Source of the DNA: Polaromonas sp.
GTDB taxonomy: Bacteria; Pseudomonadota; Gammaproteobacteria; Burkholderiales; Burkholderiaceae_C
NCBI RefSeq assembly: GCF_012927485.1
Contig: NZ_JABBPC010000028.1
Coordinates: forward strand, 1 to 64,000
DNA length: 64,000 bases
Reading direction: 5' to 3'
Made by a program: the position numbers and the translations under genes. Below are positions 1 to 8,437 of the stretch, piece by piece. Numbering within the stretch: position 1 is the stretch's first letter; each line of letters begins with the position of its first letter. Below the pieces are notes generated by a model that was not told the origin of the DNA, did no database searches, and saw only the letters and a list, made by a program, of their open reading frames with translations.

Positions 1-2
1 TC

Positions 3-497
3 AGCGACGCCATCCGCATTAATGCCAGGACACAGATCGTGCTCAAGGCCGGCCAGACCAGCATCACGCTGGACGGCGCCGACATCACCTTCGCCTGTCC
101 GGGCACCTTCTCGGTCAAGGGCAGTGGGCATAGCTTTGGAGATGGGGCGAGTGGGGCGGCAAGTTTGCCGGCATTGCCGAGCGGGCTAGTCATTCGGTCC
201 TTGCCCGTAACACCGCTAGAGACGGTTTACAGCCAAGCGCTCGACTTCACCGAAGTGCCGTCAGAATGGTTGCCCTTCACGCTGGGCCAGTCAACGGTCG
301 TTCGTGCTGGCGCTGAGCAGATTGCAACGCTTGATCGCTCGTCAAGCGACGGGTATTCGTCTGGAGCCGTCACCAAGCAACCGGTTGATGTGAATTACTG
401 GATTTCCACAGATACCTCGTGGCGTATTGAAGAGGTCATAGAACAAACGCTCGACACCGCAAGCGTCGATAGTATTCCGGAGGATCAAGATGAGTAA
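3..497 (+). CDS. vgrG: Type VI secretion tip protein VgrG, C-terminal part (5' end outside window)
   Basis: Open at the window's left edge: the frame runs from base 3 without an upstream stop. The first 55 or so visible residues carry the short repeating IRINARTQIVLKAG / SITLDGADI pattern of the VgrG beta-helical needle (DUF2345-type region). About 90 further residues follow as a non-repetitive tail that may dock cargo. VgrG caps the Hcp tube and carries effectors into target cells. Its stop overlaps the start of the muramidase gene by 8 bases, implying cotranslation and cognate pairing. A GTG at 39 could be mistaken for a start but lies inside the repeat. Assignment to VgrG is from repeat pattern and context; the gp27/gp5 core is not visible. 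Confidence 0.8.
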   Translation, partial: SDAIRINARTQIVLKAGQTSITLDGADITFACPGTFSVKGSGHSFGDGASGAASLPALPSGLVIRSLPVTPLETVYSQALDFTEVPSEWLPFTLGQSTVVRAGAEQIATLDRSSSDGYSSGAVTKQPVDVNYWISTDTSWRIEEVIEQTLDTASVDSIPEDQDE

Positions 498-1872
498 CAC
501 TGATACCAGCCTATCTGATCCATATCGCGTCAAGCACGGCGACACTTTGTCCGCCATCGCCGAGCTCAGTGGTCATAGCGTAGCCGAACTACGGCGGTTT
601 AATCACTTGGAAAATCCCAATCAGTTAGCGGTCGGACAAACGCTTTTTCTCTCCGATGCATCCGCTTTTGGGGTCAGCGTGCTGTTTTTGGACGCCTTGC
701 GCCAACCCATTGTGAACTTGCCCTATCAACTGCGATTTGATGGCAAGGTCGTTAAGCAGACGACCGGCAGTGCCGGCCTTGCCCCGCGACAACTCACCCA
801 CAACGCTCAATCAGTGTTTGAAGTGTGGATACAGAATGCCGAGCAAGAATGGCAGCGACTCACCAGTACCGTGTCCGGGTGCGGACACAAGATGATCACG
901 CTCGTTAGCGGCTCAATTGTTATCAAAGGGCAAACCCAAGCACACCCACACGGCGCCCCCATTGCACTCGTAGGGGTAGGGAATAGGCCGCCATTAGCGA
1001 CAAATTCGTCAGCCTTTCAGCCGCCTCTTCCCAAGCCTGCCGCTGGGGCTGCATCCAAGAATAATAAGGCCGTTAAAACCAGAAAGGCCAAGGCACCGCA
1101 AGGCCAATCCGTCATTCAAATTGGGGTGGAGATTCCCAGGGCATTGCTGAAGTATTTTGCGAATTACAAGGGTGGTGACATTACTGAAGCAGATTGGAAT
1201 CTTGCCGCCAACGGGATTGATTGCGATGCTGCTGTTCTCAAGGCCATTGCCAAGGTCGAAAGTGGCAAGCGCTCGTCCTTCTGGCGACTTAACAAAATAG
1301 ATGGCGCGCAAATTCCAGCCATCATGTTTGAGCGGCATTATTTCAGCCAGTTGACGGGGCGCAAGTTTGACGCACAGCATCCGGATATCTCCTGGCCCAC
1401 GGGTTATCAACAGCAAGGAAAGCTTGGAAGCGATAACAAAGAAATGCATGATCGCAAAGTGGTGGTCAGCGATATTTACAGCGACTTTGCCAGCTCGTAC
1501 CTGCGGTTGATCAATGCCTATCAGCTCGATGCCGATGCGGCGTTGAAATCCTGCTCTTGGGGCAAGTTCCAGATCATGGGTGCGAATTATGCGACTTGTG
1601 GCGCAGCCGATTTGAATAGATTCGTGGCCACCATGTGCGCTTCAGAGCTTGGACAGATCAAATTATTAGCCGGCTTTATTCAGAGAAAACCCCGGCCCTG
1701 GAAAGATCGCCGTAACCATGCGCTGGGCAAAGAGGTATCGCTTTGGGATGCCGTTAAAACCAAGAACTGGCAAGCCATTGCGTTTAACTACAACGGGCCT
1801 GGCTACAAAAAATATCATTACGACACTCAAATTCAACACGCCTATGAACAATACAGCCAACCTAAAGCGTAA
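490..1872 (+). CDS. LysM-domain N-acetylmuramidase, candidate T6SS peptidoglycan effector
   Basis: 460 residues with three parts. A LysM motif lies at about 12-55 (YRVKHGDTLSAIAE onward). A beta-rich middle (about 60-150) resembles the sandwich modules of VgrG-linked cargo, followed by a Pro/Ala/Lys-rich linker. The C-terminal N-acetylmuramidase domain (DUF3380, PF11860 type) spans about 225-460. In it KAIAKVES places the probable catalytic Glu at 257, followed by IMFERHYFSQLTG and SWGKFQIMG (356-364), the usual signature of this glycan-cleaving family. There is no signal peptide, as expected for a protein loaded on VgrG. It overlaps vgrG by 8 bases and the next, exported gene by 29 bases. 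Enzyme family is clear; secretion by T6SS is inferred from position. Confidence 0.8.
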   Translation: MSNTDTSLSDPYRVKHGDTLSAIAELSGHSVAELRRFNHLENPNQLAVGQTLFLSDASAFGVSVLFLDALRQPIVNLPYQLRFDGKVVKQTTGSAGLAPRQLTHNAQSVFEVWIQNAEQEWQRLTSTVSGCGHKMITLVSGSIVIKGQTQAHPHGAPIALVGVGNRPPLATNSSAFQPPLPKPAAGAASKNNKAVKTRKAKAPQGQSVIQIGVEIPRALLKYFANYKGGDITEADWNLAANGIDCDAAVLKAIAKVESGKRSSFWRLNKIDGAQIPAIMFERHYFSQLTGRKFDAQHPDISWPTGYQQQGKLGSDNKEMHDRKVVVSDIYSDFASSYLRLINAYQLDADAALKSCSWGKFQIMGANYATCGAADLNRFVATMCASELGQIKLLAGFIQRKPRPWKDRRNHALGKEVSLWDAVKTKNWQAIAFNYNGPGYKKYHYDTQIQHAYEQYSQPKA

Positions 1873-2590
1873 GCTTAAATCTAGCTTTGCCGCCACCTTG
1901 GTGGTAATGATCTGCCTGTGGCAAATGGCGGCTCATGCCACCGTTCGCCTGTCCAACGATTGGCATCCTCAAACGGGTGTAACCGATATTGAACTTGAAC
2001 TTGAATTACTAGAGACCGAAGGGATGATCGTCACCAACAAGCTTAATGCTGTTGTCAGCCCGCCTTTCGGTGAACCCATCTTCGAACCTGCATTTCGCTT
2101 GTATATCGATGAGGTCACCTACTACATTGAGGGTGCGATGTTCATGTCAAAGAGCAGGCCGGATGAGGTGTGCACCGCACTGGGTGGACATGACTACAAA
2201 TGCAAAGAGGGGCAGAACTATACCCACAAAAGCCATCTGCTCTTTTTTAATGGCAGCTTTAACCCTGTCGGCACCTACCAGTTCAAAATCAACGAGCCCT
2301 ATGAGTACTTTGTCAACGCCATGCCTGCGATGGGGGTCTACAACAAGGTGCGCAACGAGTTGCTGGTGACGGTGCGGTACTTTCCGATCAATCAGAAAGC
2401 GGCCAGCAAGGTCAGCGAGATCGGTTCAGGCTGGAGGCGCATGACGATACTGTTTCGTGTCAAAGCCGTTGACGGAAAAATTGAAGTCGAGCAGGATGAC
2501 ACTTGCTTGAGAAATCCCAACCGCATTGAAACTATTCCAGATGCCAAAAAGGCCTTGAAAGCCTGCGCGGTAGTACGGCGCGGTAAGTGA
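1844..2590 (+). CDS. Exported protein, candidate periplasmic immunity protein of the muramidase
   Basis: Start chosen at ATG 1844 because a basic n-region and hydrophobic stretch (about 14-28) ending in AAHA follow directly; cleavage would fall near residue 32. The longer in-frame extension back to 1718 lies wholly inside the muramidase gene and is not credible. The mature protein is about 216 residues with four cysteines in two pairs (EVCTALGGHDYKCKEG and a C-terminal pair), fitting a disulfide-bonded periplasmic protein. I recognise no named family. The 29-base overlap with a peptidoglycan hydrolase gene and the periplasmic location suggest protection against that enzyme. This function is inference from architecture only. 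Confidence 0.6.
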   Translation: MNNTANLKRKLKSSFAATLVVMICLWQMAAHATVRLSNDWHPQTGVTDIELELELLETEGMIVTNKLNAVVSPPFGEPIFEPAFRLYIDEVTYYIEGAMFMSKSRPDEVCTALGGHDYKCKEGQNYTHKSHLLFFNGSFNPVGTYQFKINEPYEYFVNAMPAMGVYNKVRNELLVTVRYFPINQKAASKVSEIGSGWRRMTILFRVKAVDGKIEVEQDDTCLRNPNRIETIPDAKKALKACAVVRRGK

Positions 2591-2880
2591 TGACGGTTTA
2601 TCAATTGCCAGTTTTGAAATGGTGCCTGCAAGCCATATTTATGGTTTTCGGTATGAGTTGCACGGCCGCTCTTTCAACGGAATGGCATAACGTTCCACCA
2701 TTGCCTGCAGAAGTTAAACCATCCATTGAGCGTGGCTCCGTTCCCATTGCGTTGGAGTCGGGCGATTTCAACGGTGATGGGCAGACCGATGACATTCCGG
2801 ACGTGAAGGCCGGAGGTCCGACTCCTCTCATCCCGACCAGCCGTTTTCTTTTGTGGCAAGCCTTGGCAGCAACTCTGTAG
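2590..2880 (+). CDS. Short exported protein with one Asp-Gly calcium-loop motif, possibly frameshifted
   Basis: The ATG at 2590 overlaps the upstream stop by one base (TGATG), so it is coupled to the candidate immunity gene. A hydrophobic N-terminus (about 6-24) and GMSCTA suggest export, perhaps as a lipoprotein, although the lipobox is poor. Residues around 57-65 contain GDFNGDGQTDD, an EF-hand/FG-GAP-like acidic loop. After this the composition turns irregular and the frame stops one base before the end of gspF. The +2 frame continues from about 2823 to 2908 with a more protein-like FSFVASLGSNSVVILRV stretch, so a frameshift or truncation is possible. It may be a second immunity or accessory protein; function unknown. 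Confidence 0.45.
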   Translation: MTVYQLPVLKWCLQAIFMVFGMSCTAALSTEWHNVPPLPAEVKPSIERGSVPIALESGDFNGDGQTDDIPDVKAGGPTPLIPTSRFLLWQALAATL

Positions 2881-4110
2881 TTATCTTGCGAGTTGATTCA
2901 GCTGGATGATCGGTAGCAGCACCGCCAGTACGATCAACATCACGACGACGCCCATCGCCACAATAAGGAGCGGCTCCAGTAAGGTGGCCAGTTGCAGGGC
3001 ACGGCGCTGCACCTCGGTGCTAAGCTGACGCGCGGCGCGATCGAGCATTGGAGGCAGCTGACCGGTTTGTTCGCCCAAACGCGCAAACATACCCAGAAGT
3101 CCGGGAAAACGTTTTTTTTGTGCCAGCGCCACAGCCAGCGGCGCACCCTCGCGCACCATTACCAGTGCGTCCAGCGCATCGGTACGCATGGCCCGGTTGG
3201 ACAAGGTTTCTGCGGCCGCCTGCAGCGCTTTGAGAATGGGTACACCCGCAGCGGCCAACATGGCGAGTGTGCCGGCAAAGCGCGCGGCGTTGTAGCCCCG
3301 CGCGAGTTTCCCCAGCAGGGGTAAATTCAGCCACGCGGCATCAAATCTTTCGCGAAATGAGGCACTAGCCCAAGCAATGCGTGCGGCGAGAGCCACTGAA
3401 ATAATAACCAAAAGCATCAGCCAGCCCTGGGTCCGCACAAAGCTGCCAATCCCCAGCATGATCACAGTCAGCAATGGCAGCGCTCGTTTGCTTCCCGCAA
3501 ATACCTGGGCCACCTGTGGGACGACATACCCGAGCAAAAACATCACGATGGCAATGGCCACCAGCGTCACGATGGCGGGGTAAAGTGCGGCACCGACTAA
3601 TTGGGCTTTGAGTTCCTGGCGCTGTTCCAGGTCGTCAGCCAGCCGCTCCAGCACCAGACCCAGATTGCCGCTGTGTTCGCCCGCACCCACCACGGCGCAG
3701 TAGATGGTTGAGAATTCACGCGGATGTTGCGACAGCGCTGTGCCAAAGGTCGCCCCGCCGTTGACCTCTGCCCGCAGCGCTGCGACCAGGTTGCGCTGGG
3801 GTTCGTTGTCTGCTTCGTCGGACAAGGCCGTAAGCGCTCGCTCCAGTGGCAGACCCGCAGACACCAGCCCGGCGATCTGGCGCGTCCAGATGGCGAGTGC
3901 CGTGCTGTTGAATACGCGTCGGCTCCACAAAGGTAGACCCCCGCTAGACCCCTGCGAGTTGGGCACGCCTGTGCCCAAAGGTGCCACGACCAGGGGCACC
4001 AGCGCCTGCGCCCGGAGCAAGCCACGCGCGGCCCGCGCGGTGTCAGCCTCGATGATTCCCTTGCGGGTCACCCCGTCGGCGGTCAGCGCTTCAAATGAAT
4101 AGGCAGGCAT
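2881..4110 (-). CDS. gspF: Type II secretion inner-membrane platform protein GspF
   Basis: 409 residues, the normal GspF length. The MPAYSFEALTADGVTRKGII start is typical of GspF. Two T2SSF domains (about 75-195 and 275-400) contain the AxFARQ-like and GVPI/GVPL elements, with hydrophobic segments near 170-195, 220-245 and 375-400. GspF is the polytopic platform protein that contacts the GspE ATPase and GspL during pseudopilus growth. It is the last gene of the minus-strand gsp operon, 25 bases after gspE. Its stop abuts the end of the converging T6SS-linked gene with no spacer and no visible terminator. Confidence 0.95.
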   Translation of the reverse strand: MPAYSFEALTADGVTRKGIIEADTARAARGLLRAQALVPLVVAPLGTGVPNSQGSSGGLPLWSRRVFNSTALAIWTRQIAGLVSAGLPLERALTALSDEADNEPQRNLVAALRAEVNGGATFGTALSQHPREFSTIYCAVVGAGEHSGNLGLVLERLADDLEQRQELKAQLVGAALYPAIVTLVAIAIVMFLLGYVVPQVAQVFAGSKRALPLLTVIMLGIGSFVRTQGWLMLLVIISVALAARIAWASASFRERFDAAWLNLPLLGKLARGYNAARFAGTLAMLAAAGVPILKALQAAAETLSNRAMRTDALDALVMVREGAPLAVALAQKKRFPGLLGMFARLGEQTGQLPPMLDRAARQLSTEVQRRALQLATLLEPLLIVAMGVVVMLIVLAVLLPIIQLNQLAR

Positions 4111-4135
4111 AGGTTATGTCAACGGGGCCGTTGCG

Positions 4136-5545
4136 TCAGTCCCGGGTTACCCGCACCAGCTCTTCACGTGATGTGATGCCGTTTTGCACCAAACGCTCAC
4201 CGTCATCCCGCATCAGCGTCATGCCGTTTTGCAGCGCGGCGGTGCGAAGGTCGGCTTCGGACGCCTGGTGATGAATTTGCGCACGGATAGCGTCGTTGGT
4301 GGCCAGGAGCTCAAATACCCCCGTGCGGCCCTGGTAGCCCGTTTGTCCGCACACCTGGCAGCCCGCACCGTTGCAACGCGTGCAGAGCTTGCGCACCAGC
4401 CTTTGGGCCAGCACGCCGAGCAGCGACGAGCTTAGTAAAAATGGTTCGATGCCCATGTCGGTCAGGCGGGTGACTGCGCTCGCTGCATCGTTGGTGTGCA
4501 AAGTAGCCAGTACCAAGTGGCCAGTCAGTGAGGCCTGAATGGCGATTTGTGCCGTCTCGAAGTCCCGGATCTCGCCGATCATGATCACGTCGGGATCCTG
4601 ACGCAAGATCGCGCGCAGGGCTTTTGCAAAGGTCAAGTCAATTTTGGGATTGACCTGGGTCTGGCCCACGCCCGCCAGCTCGTATTCAATCGGGTCCTCT
4701 ACTGTCATGATGTTTTGGCGGCGGGTGTCTAGTCGCTCCAGCGAGGCATACAGCGTTGTGCTTTTGCCCGACCCGGTGGGTCCAGTCACCAAAATGATGC
4801 CGTGCGGCTGCGCGACTAAATGCTCGAAACGGGCCAGCACTTCACCCTGCATGCCCACAGCCTCCAGGTTGAGCCGGTCGCCGCTCTTGTCCAGCAGACG
4901 CAGCACGGCGCGTTCGCCGTGAGCACTGGGCAAAGTGCTGACCCTCACATCCACCGCGCGTGTGCCGATGCGTAAGGAGATGCGCCCATCTTGCGGTAGC
5001 CGTTTCTCGGCAATGTCGAGTTCAGCCATGATTTTCAGGCGCGAGATCAGGGCGGCGTGAAGTGCGCGGTTAGGCTGCACCACGTCGCGCAGCGAACCGT
5101 CTACCCTAAAGCGTACGCTGGAGTGGCGCTCGTAAGGCTCAATGTGGATGTCGCTGGCCCCGTCTCGTGCCGCCTGGGTGAGCAAAGCGTTCAGCATACG
5201 GATGATCGGGGCATCGTCGGAAGTTTCGAGTAAATCCTCGATGGCCGGCAGTGCCTGCATCATGCGCGAGAGGTCGACGTCGCTCTCCACTTCACTGATC
5301 ACGGTAGCGGCGCTCGATTCACTCTGGGCGTACGCCGCGCTGATGCGCTGCTGAAGCAGTTCAGGCGCCTCGATTTTCACTTGCTGCACCTCGAATTTCC
5401 GCATGACCTCGCTCACTCCGCCGACGGTCCCGGCCGCATCCAGGCTGTGCAGCCACAAGGTAAGTTCGCCACCATAGTCTTCCACCAGCAGCTGCTGGCT
5501 CCGTGCAAACGCGTAAGGCAGGGGATACTGCGCGGGCTGGTGCAT
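4136..5545 (-). CDS. gspE: Type II secretion ATPase GspE
   Basis: Cytoplasmic hexameric ATPase that powers pseudopilus assembly. The N-terminal region (1-100) is a GspE/PilB-type N-domain. Walker A is GPTGSGKST at 255-263, followed by the Asp box, Walker B (DPDVIMIGEIRD) and His box (GHLVLATLHTND). A tetracysteine zinc site, CTRCNGAGCQVC, follows and distinguishes GspE from PilT. At 469 residues it is slightly short in the N-terminal domain compared with enterobacterial GspE. Two bases separate it from the gspD stop, so translation is probably coupled. The separate pilB at 14084 serves the pilus, not this system. Confidence 0.95.
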   Translation of the reverse strand: MHQPAQYPLPYAFARSQQLLVEDYGGELTLWLHSLDAAGTVGGVSEVMRKFEVQQVKIEAPELLQQRISAAYAQSESSAATVISEVESDVDLSRMMQALPAIEDLLETSDDAPIIRMLNALLTQAARDGASDIHIEPYERHSSVRFRVDGSLRDVVQPNRALHAALISRLKIMAELDIAEKRLPQDGRISLRIGTRAVDVRVSTLPSAHGERAVLRLLDKSGDRLNLEAVGMQGEVLARFEHLVAQPHGIILVTGPTGSGKSTTLYASLERLDTRRQNIMTVEDPIEYELAGVGQTQVNPKIDLTFAKALRAILRQDPDVIMIGEIRDFETAQIAIQASLTGHLVLATLHTNDAASAVTRLTDMGIEPFLLSSSLLGVLAQRLVRKLCTRCNGAGCQVCGQTGYQGRTGVFELLATNDAIRAQIHHQASEADLRTAALQNGMTLMRDDGERLVQNGITSREELVRVTRD

Positions 5546-5547
5546 GG

Positions 5548-7632
5548 TTAATTTTCGGAAGCAGGCAACACCGGGCCTTCGTTGATCGGCACCAAACTGC
5601 TAGGCACCGGCTGGGCTCGCTGCTGAGTGGTGCGCATAAGGTCGTAACGGTCTAGCGACAAGGCGTTGGTGGCGGCCCCGTCACGTACCACCACCGGTCG
5701 CAGAAACACCATCAGGTTGGTCTTCTTGCGACTGCGGCTCTCGGACTTGAACAAGTTGCCCAGCCAAGGCACATCGCCCAGTCCTGGTACTTTCTCCTGA
5801 TTGCCCGCGTAATCGTCTTGGAGCAATCCCCCGAGCACCACCACCGCGCCGTCTTCTACCAGTACATTGGATTCGATCGAGCGCTTGTTGGTGATCAGTC
5901 CGCTGGCTGCGCCGACAGACGTCTGGTCGACGCTGGAGACTTCTTGGAAGATGGACATTTTGACCGTGCCGTTTTCGCTGATTTGGGGCTTGACCCGTAA
6001 AGTCAGACCCACGTCCTTGCGCTCAATCGTCTGAAAGGGGTTGACGCTGCCGTTGTTCGATCCGCCACCCGTGTTGGTGAACTGCCCTGTCACGAACGGA
6101 ACGTTCTGACCAATCACGATCTTCGCCTCTTCGTTGTCCAGCGTGAGCAGGTTGGGAGTGGAAAGGACGTTGCCAGCGCCAGACGTCTCCAGAAAATTGG
6201 CCAGAAAACCCAGGAAATACACCCCGTTATTGCGCTGCACCGCGCCGATGTTGACCCCTTTTCCGGGCACCACGCTGCCAGTGCCTGCCTGCGTGGCCAA
6301 CTGCAGGATATTCTTGCCTCCGGTGCCAAAGTTGGTGCCGAGTAGCCCGATGAGGGAGTCGCCAGAGCGTCCAATGGGCCCCTGCCATTGAATACCGAAC
6401 TCAGCCGCCTTCTGCGTGTTGACTTCGACAATCAGGCTTTCTACATAGACTTGGGCACGCCTGGCGTCGAGCTTTTCGATGACGGCGCGCAGTTGCCGGT
6501 ACTGTGGCTCGGACGCTGTAATGATGAGGGAGTTCGTCATCGGGTCGGCTTGAATCCCCCCCCCCGTAGAGGGTGATGGGCTCGGGGTCACCGGCAACGC
6601 GGCGCTATTAGGCGCGCTGGAAAGGTTGACGGGGATCGGCCCTTGACCCTGCCCTGACGACGGGCCTGGGGAACTGGATGCCGGCGTGCCGGCCATGGCG
6701 GCTCGCAAGACGGTGGCGAGCTTGGTCGCGTCGGCGTTTTTCAGGTACACCACATAGATATTCCCAGCGTCTCCGTTAGGACCATTCAGCAACGGTTGGT
6801 CCAGGCTGCGCGCCAGCGATTTCACCAGCGCCATTCGTCCCGCGTTGGCCGCGCGCACGATCAACGAGTTGCTTCTGGGCTCGGCGATGACGGTCGTCTT
6901 GTAGCTGGCTTCTGTAGTTGCCGTCGCGCCGCTAGGGGGGCTGTCGAGCAGTCGCATAACCATCGGGGCCATGTCTGTGACTGACACGTTCCGGACCGGA
7001 ATTACTTCCACATCGGTCGCGTTGGCCACGTCCAGCGCGGCAATAATGCGTCCAAGGCGATTGAGGTTGTCGGCGTAATCGGTGATCACCAGCGTGTTAT
7101 TGCCAGGGTTGACGTTGATCGTGTTGTTAGGGCTGATCAGCGGACGCAGGATCGGCAACAGATTGTTGGCGTTTTCAAAGTTGAGTTTGAAGATCGTGGT
7201 CGCGATCTGTCCGCCGGCCGCTGCCTGACCAGTAAAGACCGGGCCGCTTTGCAGCTTGGCATCAGCTTCTGGGACGATTTTGTCCAATCCGGCTGCGTTC
7301 ACGGCGGTGAAGCCCTGCAGACGCAGCGTGGCCAGAAATTGGCTGTAAGCGACAGCGGGGGTTACCGGGCGTTCGGTCGTGAGTGTGATCGTGCCTTTAA
7401 CGCGCGGATCGACAACCACGTTCCGCCCGGTGAGGGTGGCCATGGTGCGCGCCACGGCCTCGATATCGGCGTTGACAAAGTTCAGGGTGACGGGCTCGCC
7501 GCGTTTCGCTGCACTGGTGACAGTCTGAGCTTGTAAATTTGAATAGAAAAGACTGGTCGCGCAAGCCAGTAGAGTGTAGGAAGCTATTGAAATAATAGCT
7601 GCCTGTCGGTGTTTGGAGATCGGATGTTTCAT
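5548..7632 (-). CDS. gspD: Type II secretion outer-membrane secretin GspD
   Basis: 694 residues: signal peptide (about 1-36), N0 domain (about 45-115), three N1-N3 KH-like repeats (about 140-455), and the secretin barrel (about 480-650) with the VPGLGDVPWLGNLF signature. The pore lets folded exoproteins cross the outer membrane. Two oddities are seen. A run of ten G on the coding strand (6556-6565) encodes GGG in the linker near residue 356, a possible slippage site. The signal-peptide codons contain a palindromic GCTATT-N5-AATAGC element that recurs near folE. The gene lies in the order gspN-gspD-gspE. No pilotin gene was seen nearby. Confidence 0.95.
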   Translation of the reverse strand: MKHPISKHRQAAIISIASYTLLACATSLFYSNLQAQTVTSAAKRGEPVTLNFVNADIEAVARTMATLTGRNVVVDPRVKGTITLTTERPVTPAVAYSQFLATLRLQGFTAVNAAGLDKIVPEADAKLQSGPVFTGQAAAGGQIATTIFKLNFENANNLLPILRPLISPNNTINVNPGNNTLVITDYADNLNRLGRIIAALDVANATDVEVIPVRNVSVTDMAPMVMRLLDSPPSGATATTEASYKTTVIAEPRSNSLIVRAANAGRMALVKSLARSLDQPLLNGPNGDAGNIYVVYLKNADATKLATVLRAAMAGTPASSSPGPSSGQGQGPIPVNLSSAPNSAALPVTPSPSPSTGGGIQADPMTNSLIITASEPQYRQLRAVIEKLDARRAQVYVESLIVEVNTQKAAEFGIQWQGPIGRSGDSLIGLLGTNFGTGGKNILQLATQAGTGSVVPGKGVNIGAVQRNNGVYFLGFLANFLETSGAGNVLSTPNLLTLDNEEAKIVIGQNVPFVTGQFTNTGGGSNNGSVNPFQTIERKDVGLTLRVKPQISENGTVKMSIFQEVSSVDQTSVGAASGLITNKRSIESNVLVEDGAVVVLGGLLQDDYAGNQEKVPGLGDVPWLGNLFKSESRSRKKTNLMVFLRPVVVRDGAATNALSLDRYDLMRTTQQRAQPVPSSLVPINEGPVLPASEN
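6556..6565 (-). repeat. Ten-base G homopolymer inside gspD
   Basis: Ten consecutive C on the plus strand, read as G10 in gspD, encode the GGG of a low-complexity Pro/Ser/Gly linker. It is the longest G/C run I noticed in the window. Runs of this length are prone to slippage, and a one-base change would truncate the secretin before its barrel. Confidence 0.9.
7583..7599. repeat. Palindromic repeat GCTATT-N5-AATAGC, copy in the gspD signal-peptide codons
   Basis: Perfect 6-base inverted arms (7583-7588 and 7594-7599) around gaaat, followed by TGCCTGT. The same arms and spacing occur at 43745. I recall similar short elements scattered in Comamonadaceae genomes; that family link is from memory. 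Here it encodes part of the secretin's signal peptide. Confidence 0.55.
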
Positions 7633-7638
7633 ACGGCT

Positions 7639-8433
7639 TCAACCCACTTTAATGATGGCGCGTGCGCCGTTGCGTCGTCCAATGATATTCAGAAGATTCG
7701 AAAGGGCATCCACTCGCTCGGGTGCCGCACTGGCAACCCCTTCAAACCGCAAGCGCTGCCCGACCCATCGGCCCTCGCCAGTGAGCTGCAGGCTGCCTTC
7801 AAGGGTATCGAGTCGAAGGGTCGGCGTGGCGCCTCCCCGCAGTGTAAGTCGGTAACTGCCCATCGGCTGCAGGGTCGAAAGGCGGGAGGAAATCTGTGTG
7901 GCATCCAGCTGCACACGGCCCGACAAATTTAATCGCCCTTCAATCCATTCCGCGTAAAAGTCCTCCGTGGAGGCCACGAGTTGTCCTTCCGGCTGCACGG
8001 TGTTCCAAGGCGTACCCAACCCGACCAGCAGGCTCGCGGGCCACTGGGACTGGCCGTTTGATAGCGTCAGCCGCATGCCGCCCCAGCCAGCCGGCGTGGC
8101 TCGGAGTTGCAGCGCCTGCTGGGTGCAGCAGTCGGCGGTGACATGCGCCACCACGCCGTTCCATGCCGTTGCTAAACGCCAGACGACCTTACCGGGTAAG
8201 GCCATAGCGGCGCGACTGCCCTCACCGCCGGAGAGCACCAGCTGCGCCGAGCCCTGCCAGACGCTGCCTCGGGGATCGAGTAGCTGTACCCGCTCGCCGC
8301 TCGCCTGGTATAGCGCTGCTGCCAGCCAGCGTGCGGGGGCAAACGCCACAGTGGCCACCACAAGCCCGGCCAGCGCACCGGCCCAGGCCCAGGCCCAAGG
8401 GGCAGTGGCGAGGAGTGACGGGGTGCGCTTCAT
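7639..8433 (-). CDS. gspN: Type II secretion protein GspN
   Basis: 264 residues with an N-terminal transmembrane anchor (about 14-34) and a beta-rich periplasmic part with GSVWQGSAQLVLSGG, the conserved LxGxxWxG-like motif of GspN. GspN is an accessory inner-membrane protein found in only some type II systems; its exact role in secretion is not settled. It lies 4 bases after gspM and 6 bases before gspD in one tight operon. Its weak conservation means the call depends partly on gene order. Confidence 0.85.
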   Translation of the reverse strand: MKRTPSLLATAPWAWAWAGALAGLVVATVAFAPARWLAAALYQASGERVQLLDPRGSVWQGSAQLVLSGGEGSRAAMALPGKVVWRLATAWNGVVAHVTADCCTQQALQLRATPAGWGGMRLTLSNGQSQWPASLLVGLGTPWNTVQPEGQLVASTEDFYAEWIEGRLNLSGRVQLDATQISSRLSTLQPMGSYRLTLRGGATPTLRLDTLEGSLQLTGEGRWVGQRLRFEGVASAAPERVDALSNLLNIIGRRNGARAIIKVG

Positions 8434-8437
8434 GGTC

